Assembly: GCA_963746805.1 (NCBI GenBank)
Contig: CAVVCQ010000005.1
Location: 372,001-436,000, forward strand
Origin: DATHTC01 sp963746805
Lineage (GTDB): Bacteria; Actinomycetota; Thermoleophilia; Gaiellales; Gaiellaceae
DNA length: 64,000 nucleotides
Direction: 5' to 3'
Both the position numbers and the translations under genes were made by a program. Below the pieces are notes generated by a model. It did no database searches and was not told where the DNA came from. It saw only the letters and a list, made by a program, of their open reading frames with translations. Positions 59,707 through 64,000 of this stretch are shown one piece after another. How positions within the stretch are numbered: the stretch's first letter is position 1; every line of letters begins with the position of its first letter.

Positions 59707-59925
59707 GAGATCGCCGGCACTCGAGGGGCTCGTCAACGATCCGCGAGATGGGCCGACTGCGCGCCACTACGGCGCCGAAAGCGGCACGCCGGCCGGCGGA
59801 TGAAGCTCTCTCGGCTGCGCGCAACACCGAGCGGAGCTCGCGGACGTCGCCGCACACCGAGCCGCAGGGCCTCCACCGGCGGCTGCTCGGCTGAGGTCGG
59901 CCGCGCCGCTCCATACGATCCGCCC

Positions 59926-60747
59926 GTGCTCCGCCGGCTCGTCGACTCGAACGGCTTCGTCGGGTTCATCCTCGCGGTCATCGTCGCGAACGCCGTCGTG
60001 CTCGGCCTCCAGACCTACGACGGCATCGAGGACCGGTGGGGCGACACGCTCGCGATGCTCGACGCGATCTTCCTCGCGATCTTCGTCGTCGAGCTCACGC
60101 TCCGGATCGCGTCCTACTGGCCGCGGCCGCGGGACTTCTTCAGGAGCGGCTGGAACATCTTCGACTTCGTCGTCATCGGCGTCGCCTTCGTCCCCGGGCT
60201 CTCGCAGTCCTCGACGCTCCTCCGGCTCGCGCGGCTCGCGCGGATCGTCCGCGTCGTCCGCCTGCTCCCGGACGTCCGCGTGCTGCTCACAGGCGTGCTG
60301 CGGTCGCTGCCGCCGCTGGCCTCGATCGCCGGGCTGACGACCCTCGTCATCTTCGTCTACGGGATGGTCGGCTGGCAGCTCTTCGGCGAGGAGATCCCCG
60401 AAGACTGGGGGAACATCGGGCGCGCGATGCTCACGCTGTTCGTGATGCTCACGCTCGAGAACTTCCCGATCTACATGGAGCGCGGGATGGACGTGTACCC
60501 GTGGTCGTGGATCTACTTCGTCAGCTTCATCCTCGTCGCGGCGTTCGTCGTCCTCAACGTCCTGATCGGGATCGTGCTCAACTCGCTCGAGGAGGCGCGC
60601 GAGATCGAGCGGCGGAAGGCGCGCGGGATCCCCGAGCCCGACCTCGACGACCCGCACCTCGCCCCCGTGCTGGAGCGAATCACGATCCTGCGGGCGGCGC
60701 TGGCCGAGCTCGAGGAGGAGCTCGGGCACCTGCGGCGCGCGAGCTAG
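59926..60747 (+). CDS. Voltage-gated ion channel, NaChBac-like single-domain type
   Basis: A 273-residue six-segment channel subunit, presumably a homotetramer. S1 to S3: VGFILAVIVANAVVLGLQTY, DAIFLAIFVVELTLRIASYWPR, WNIFDFVVIGVAFVPG. S4 LLRLARLARIVRVVRLLPDVRVLL has an arginine every third position. S5, then the pore helix MLTLFVMLTLENFPIYMERG and S6 YFVSFILVAAFVVLNVLIGIVLNSL. A C-terminal coiled coil ends ELEEELGHLRRAS. The filter reads TLENF, not the TLESW of NaChBac, so ion selectivity is open. GTG 59926 follows a TACGAT -10 by six bases, suggesting a leaderless mRNA. The 219 bases before it (59707-59925) hold no other gene. Confidence 0.88.
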   Translation: MLRRLVDSNGFVGFILAVIVANAVVLGLQTYDGIEDRWGDTLAMLDAIFLAIFVVELTLRIASYWPRPRDFFRSGWNIFDFVVIGVAFVPGLSQSSTLLRLARLARIVRVVRLLPDVRVLLTGVLRSLPPLASIAGLTTLVIFVYGMVGWQLFGEEIPEDWGNIGRAMLTLFVMLTLENFPIYMERGMDVYPWSWIYFVSFILVAAFVVLNVLIGIVLNSLEEAREIERRKARGIPEPDLDDPHLAPVLERITILRAALAELEEELGHLRRAS

Positions 60748-61521
60748 CTACTTGATGACCTGGAAGGGCGCCCCCCAGGGATCGGCGACGACGGCGAAGC
60801 GGCCGACCTCGGGGAGGTCCATCGGCTCCATCAGCGCGCGGCCGCCGAGCTCCTGCACCTTCGCGACCGCCGCGTCGGTGTCGTCGACCTCGAACACGAC
60901 CGACCAGTTGCTCGGGACGTCGCCCCAGTCGGCGCCGATCTTGATCAGGCCCGCGGCCGGCTCGCCGCCGAGCTTCAGCAGGATGTACGGGTCGGGGCCG
61001 CCCATCTGCGCCTCCTCGACCTCGTAGCCGTAGACCTGCTCGTAGAACGCGCGCGCCGCGGCCGGGTCCTTCGTCTGGCACTCGGCCCAGTTCATCGTCC
61101 CCGGCTCCCGGCGGAGCTGCGCGCCGATGTGCGTGCCCGCCTGCCAGACGCCGAAGGCCGCGCCCGTCGGGTCGACGGCGATCGTCATCCGGCCCGAGTC
61201 GAAGACGTCGAACGGGTCCATCATCACCTGGCCGCCCGCGTCGCGGATCTTGCCGGCGGTCGCGTCGGCGTCGTCGCTCGCGAGGTAGACGGTCCAGTGC
61301 GGCGGGATCCCCTCCGTGCCGGGCATCGGCGGCGCTCGCGGCGGCGACGTACTTGCCGTCCTTCGAGAACATCGTGTAGCCGCCCGCCTCGGGCTGGGGC
61401 GCCTTGTCGGCGGTCCAGCCGAAGAGCGCCGAGTAGAACGCCGCGCGCGGCGTCGACGTCGGGGACTCGTGACGTCCGCCCAGCACGGCTTGCCGGTCTC
61501 GTAGGAGGTGATCTCAGGCAT
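60748..61521 (-). CDS. Two-domain VOC-family (glyoxalase-like) protein, frameshifted
   Basis: A metal-binding vicinal oxygen chelate fold protein with two tandem domains, about 257 residues after repair. First: MPEITSYETGKPCWADVTSP, then in another frame FYSALFGWTADKAPQPEAGGYTMFSKDGKYVAAAS. Second frame change back gives PGTEGIPPHWTVYLASDDADATAGKIRDAGGQV, then the second domain PGTMNWAECQTKDPAAARAFYEQVYGY and FRVV-like end APFQVIK. Breaks near 61460 and 61325. Resembles the actinobacterial CFP30B-like group; substrate unknown. Its start overlaps the GNAT stop by eight bases. Confidence 0.82.
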   Translation of the reverse strand: MPEITSYETGKPCWADVTSPRRRRRARRSTRRSSAGPPTRRPSPRRAATRCSRRTASTSPPRAPPMPGTEGIPPHWTVYLASDDADATAGKIRDAGGQVMMDPFDVFDSGRMTIAVDPTGAAFGVWQAGTHIGAQLRREPGTMNWAECQTKDPAAARAFYEQVYGYEVEEAQMGGPDPYILLKLGGEPAAGLIKIGADWGDVPSNWSVVFEVDDTDAAVAKVQELGGRALMEPMDLPEVGRFAVVADPWGAPFQVIK

Positions 61522-62032
61522 CCGTTGCTCCTTCCTGAATCTCCAGGGCCATCAGGATCGCGTCCTGGTAGCCGTCGTCCCGTCGGTAGTGCCCTTTCCG
61601 GTAGCCCTCGCGCTCGAACCCCATCGACTCGTAGAGCGCGATCGCCGGCTCGTTGTGGGGGAAGACGTGCAGCTCGAGCTTGCGCACGCCGGCCGAGCGT
61701 GCCCACCGCACGGCCTGCTCCATGAGCGCGCGGCCGATGCCCTGCCGGCGGTGCGTGCGCGCGACCATCAGCCCGAGGTCGGCGACGTGCGCGCTCGACG
61801 GGTGCTGGTCGCGCGCCAGGGAGAGGCGGCCGACGACGTGGCCCAGATCGTCCTCGGCCACGTAGACGGCCGCGTGTGGGTAGCGGCGGATGGCCTTGAG
61901 GTAGCGCCGCTCCTCGGCCGCGCTGCGCCACGTGCCGCTCGTGATCAGCCAGCCGCCGGGCTCGGCGCCCACCTCCTCTCCGAGTCGGACGAGCGCGTCC
62001 GCGTCCCGCGGCTCGGCCGCGCGGATCCTCAC
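61514..62032 (-). CDS. GNAT-family N-acetyltransferase
   Basis: A 172-residue acetyl-CoA-dependent transferase. VRIRAAEPRDADALVRLGEEVG opens the fold; VAEDDLGHVVGRLSLARDQH and VADLGLMVARTHRRQGIGRALMEQAVRWAR (acetyl-CoA loop RRQGIG) follow, then LELHVFPHNEPAIALYESMGFEREGYRKGHYRRDDGYQDAILM, like RimI/PhnO-type acetyltransferases. The substrate is not known. GTG at 62032 overlaps the gamma-glutamyltransferase stop as GTGA. Confidence 0.9.
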   Translation of the reverse strand: MRIRAAEPRDADALVRLGEEVGAEPGGWLITSGTWRSAAEERRYLKAIRRYPHAAVYVAEDDLGHVVGRLSLARDQHPSSAHVADLGLMVARTHRRQGIGRALMEQAVRWARSAGVRKLELHVFPHNEPAIALYESMGFEREGYRKGHYRRDDGYQDAILMALEIQEGATDA

Positions 62033-63561
62033 TCGACCACGATCCCGTGGCCGCCGCGCCGCGGGTCGCCGGCGGCGGCGAGCGAGCCGTCGGGCCGGCG
62101 CTCCACGGCCGAGACGCCGCCGAAGTAGAGGTTCTGCTCGCGCCAGCGGACGAGCTCGTACGGAAGCGCGTCGAGCACGGCCGGGTCGTGGCCGCCCTCG
62201 ACGTGGACGAGCTCGCCCTCGACGTGCACCCGCGGGCAGCCGATCGCCTCCTCCACGCCGAGCCCGTGCCCGAGCGCGTTCACGGCGCCCTGGAAGACCG
62301 CGTTCCGCAGCCGCGCCGACCCCGCGCTGCCGAGGACGAGGCGGACCTCGCCGTCCGCCAGCGCGACCGACGGCGACATCCCGCTCGTCATCCGCATCCC
62401 CGGGCGCAGCGTCGCCTCGGGCTCGAACTCGCCGAGCATGTTGTTGAGCTGGATCCCCGTGCCCGCGACGACGACGCCGGACCCGGACCCGGTCGAGACG
62501 GACAGCGAGGCGGCGTTCCCGTCGGCGTCGACGACCGAGATGTGGGTCGTCCCGCCGGGGAGCAGGGCCTCGCGGGGCGTGGCCGACCCGGCCTGGAGGC
62601 GCGCCCAGGCCGCTTCGAGCGCGTCCTGCCCCGAGAGCCGCCGGGCGAGGCCGCCGCGGTGCAGGTCGCGCGCGAAGCGCCGGTCGCGCACGCGTGTCTG
62701 CTCGCGCATCACCTCGACGAGACGGCAGATCGCGTCGGCGCTGCCCGGCTCGCCGAGGTCGCCGCGGTCGAGCAGCCGCAGGCCGTAGGTGAGGAGGACG
62801 CCGCCGGCGGACGGCGGCGGGTTCGAGCGGAACTCGTAGCCGCGGAACGGCGCCGTCACGGGTCGCCGCCGGATCGGCCGGAAGCGTGCGAGGTCGTCCT
62901 CGGTGACGGCGCCGCCGCCCGCCTGCACCTCCTGCGCGAGGGCGCGGGCGAGGTCGCCGGTGCGCAGCTCCTCCGCCCCGCGCTCGGCGAGGCGCTCCAT
63001 CGTGTCGGCGAGGTCCGGGAGCGCGAAGCGGTCGCCCTCGCGGAGCGGGCCGCCGCCGCGCTCGAACAGGCGCCGCGACTCGGGCGTGAGGCGCAGGATC
63101 GGGTCGAGGATCTCGTGCAGGTACGCCTGCCCGCGCGCCATCACGAGCCCGTCCCTGGCGAGCGCGATCGCGGGCGCGAACAGCTCGCGCCACGGGAGCG
63201 AGCCGTGCGTCCGGTGCGCGGCCTCCAGGCCCGGCACCACGCCGGGTACGGCGACCGAGGCGTGGCCGATGCGGAACTCCTGCGTCGAGCTGCCGGAGAA
63301 GTCGACGACGATCTCGTCCATCGGCGCCGTCGCGCGGCCGCCCGGGACGGCGGTGAAGAAGTCGTATAGCGTCGTCCTCTGTTCGCGCGCGCGATGGACG
63401 AGGAGGAAGCCGCCGCCACCCGGGCCCGTGAGCGGGCTCTCGGCGACCCACGAGGCCGCGCTCGCGGCGATCGCGGCGTCGACGGCGTTCCCACCGGCCT
63501 CGAGCACGTCGGCTCCGGCCTGCGCGGTCAGAGGGTGCCCGGCGGCGATCGCGCCCCTCAT
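62029..63561 (-). CDS. Gamma-glutamyltransferase family protein
   Basis: A 510-residue Ntn-hydrolase precursor. AGHPLTAQAGADVLEAGGNAVDAAIAASAA and SPLTGPGGGGFLLVH mark the start of the large subunit; the small subunit would begin at catalytic Thr338 in GGTTHISVVDADGNA, followed by GSGSGVVVAGTGIQLNNMLGEFE and SGMSPSVALADGEVRLVLGSAGSARL. There is no signal peptide at the N-terminus (MRGAIAAGHP), unlike the E. coli enzyme, so it may act in the cytoplasm. Glutathione or other gamma-glutamyl peptides are the expected substrates by family. First in an operon with GNAT and VOC genes. Confidence 0.92.
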   Translation of the reverse strand: MRGAIAAGHPLTAQAGADVLEAGGNAVDAAIAASAASWVAESPLTGPGGGGFLLVHRAREQRTTLYDFFTAVPGGRATAPMDEIVVDFSGSSTQEFRIGHASVAVPGVVPGLEAAHRTHGSLPWRELFAPAIALARDGLVMARGQAYLHEILDPILRLTPESRRLFERGGGPLREGDRFALPDLADTMERLAERGAEELRTGDLARALAQEVQAGGGAVTEDDLARFRPIRRRPVTAPFRGYEFRSNPPPSAGGVLLTYGLRLLDRGDLGEPGSADAICRLVEVMREQTRVRDRRFARDLHRGGLARRLSGQDALEAAWARLQAGSATPREALLPGGTTHISVVDADGNAASLSVSTGSGSGVVVAGTGIQLNNMLGEFEPEATLRPGMRMTSGMSPSVALADGEVRLVLGSAGSARLRNAVFQGAVNALGHGLGVEEAIGCPRVHVEGELVHVEGGHDPAVLDALPYELVRWREQNLYFGGVSAVERRPDGSLAAAGDPRRGGHGIVVE

Positions 63562-63672
63562 AACGCGAGCCTAAAGACCTTCGGGCACTCTGTTTCAGCT
63601 TCGAGTCGGAAGTGTCGATAGGTGGGGAACTCCCGTCGAATCCGCGCTCCGGGGTCGAACGTTTCCGTAGTG

Positions 63673-64000
63673 ATGCCTTTCATCCGCCAGTTCGATCGCC
63701 GCGCCCTCCTCGCCGCAGGGGGCGCGCTCGTGCTGCTGGGGCTGCTGCCGCTCCTCGTCCGGGACCGCGTGGCCGAGGCGATCGGCGACATCGCGGCCGC
63801 GGACGGACGCTGGCTCGCGGTCGCGGTCGCGTGCTTCCTGGCCGTGATCGTCGCCACGGCGCGCGCGTGGTGTGCCGGGGTCGGCACGGTCGGCGGCGAG
63901 GTCACGGCGACGAACGCCTCGGCGCGCTATGCGATCGGCTCGCTCGTGAACGCCATCGCGCCCGCAGGAACCGGCGGCGCGGTGCGGATCGGCCTCTTCT
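63673..64000 (+). CDS. Lysylphosphatidylglycerol synthase-like transmembrane protein, partial at the window end
   Basis: The ATG at 63673 gives MPFIRQFDRRALLAAGGALV, a first membrane segment (LLAAGGALVLLGLLPLLV), then RWLAVAVACFLAVIVATARA and RYAIGSLVNAIAPAGTGGAVRIGLF at the edge. The SLVN...PAGTGGAVRIG motif is typical of the LPG_synthase_TM/UPF0104 family, membrane proteins often adjacent to glycosyltransferases. About 109 residues are visible with no stop. It is divergent from the gamma-glutamyltransferase gene; the 111-base gap holds their promoters. Confidence 0.8.
   Translation, partial: MPFIRQFDRRALLAAGGALVLLGLLPLLVRDRVAEAIGDIAAADGRWLAVAVACFLAVIVATARAWCAGVGTVGGEVTATNASARYAIGSLVNAIAPAGTGGAVRIGLF

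Overview
The window is a GC-rich (roughly 70% or more by eye), gene-dense piece of bacterial chromosome. It looks like an actinobacterium, and I infer the class Thermoleophilia (Gaiellales/Solirubrobacterales type). The grounds are the class II DAHP synthase, DUF3352 and DUF4230 proteins, the lgt-scpA-scpB-rluB / aroG-tyrA-aroA-cmk-plsC-der-gpsA block, a DtxR-type iron regulator, frequent GTG starts, and many genes joined by 4-bp GTGA/ATGA stop-start overlaps. No 16S gene or other direct marker is present. I saw no rRNA, tRNA or CRISPR array.

Layout. 1-4.5 kb (minus): rsmB, a phosphotransferase, rpe, ribD, ribE and ribB(A), one overlapping riboflavin operon. 4.5-5.9 kb (plus): a secreted GH18 chitinase. 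5.9-10 kb (minus): a DUF1932 dehydrogenase, priA, def, fmt. 10-15 kb (plus): an iron-uptake operon (periplasmic lipoprotein, FTR1 permease, hydantoinase-like ATPase, small membrane protein, DtxR regulator) behind a DtxR-like palindrome. 15-25.7 kb (minus): aromatic amino acid, phospholipid and ribosome-assembly genes, then DUF3352, metK and DUF4230. 25.7-30.2 kb: divergent trpS, then rluB, scpB, scpA and lgt (minus). 30.3-33.3 kb (plus): PadR regulator with an ABC exporter. 33.3-36.1 kb (minus): an ECF sigma system whose promoter occurs twice, upstream of the sigma gene and of a secreted protein gene. 36.1-40 kb (minus): dnaE operon. 40.1-46.7 kb (plus): SNF2 helicase with SWIM partner, SRPBCC protein, lipoprotein, and a cNMP-binding/TrxR-like fusion. 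46.7-49.2 kb: accessory patch with an XRE/nucleotidyltransferase pair, a duplicated queF tail flanking a membrane protein gene, queF and a nucleoside deoxyribosyltransferase. 49.2-52.7 kb (minus): cyclase-STAND ATPase and a TPR membrane protein. 53.2-59.7 kb (minus): two very large nuclease/helicase genes, both heavily frameshifted; the second has lower GC. 59.9-64 kb: voltage-gated ion channel, VOC protein, GNAT, gamma-glutamyltransferase, and the start of an LPG-synthase-like membrane protein.

Quality note. At least twelve genes, including essential priA, gpsA and trpS, are split by single-base frame changes while the protein stays recognisable on both sides. I read these mainly as consensus indel errors, not biology, and have given whole-gene coordinates across the breaks. 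The nuclease/helicase pair at 53-59.7 kb is so densely broken that real decay is also possible.
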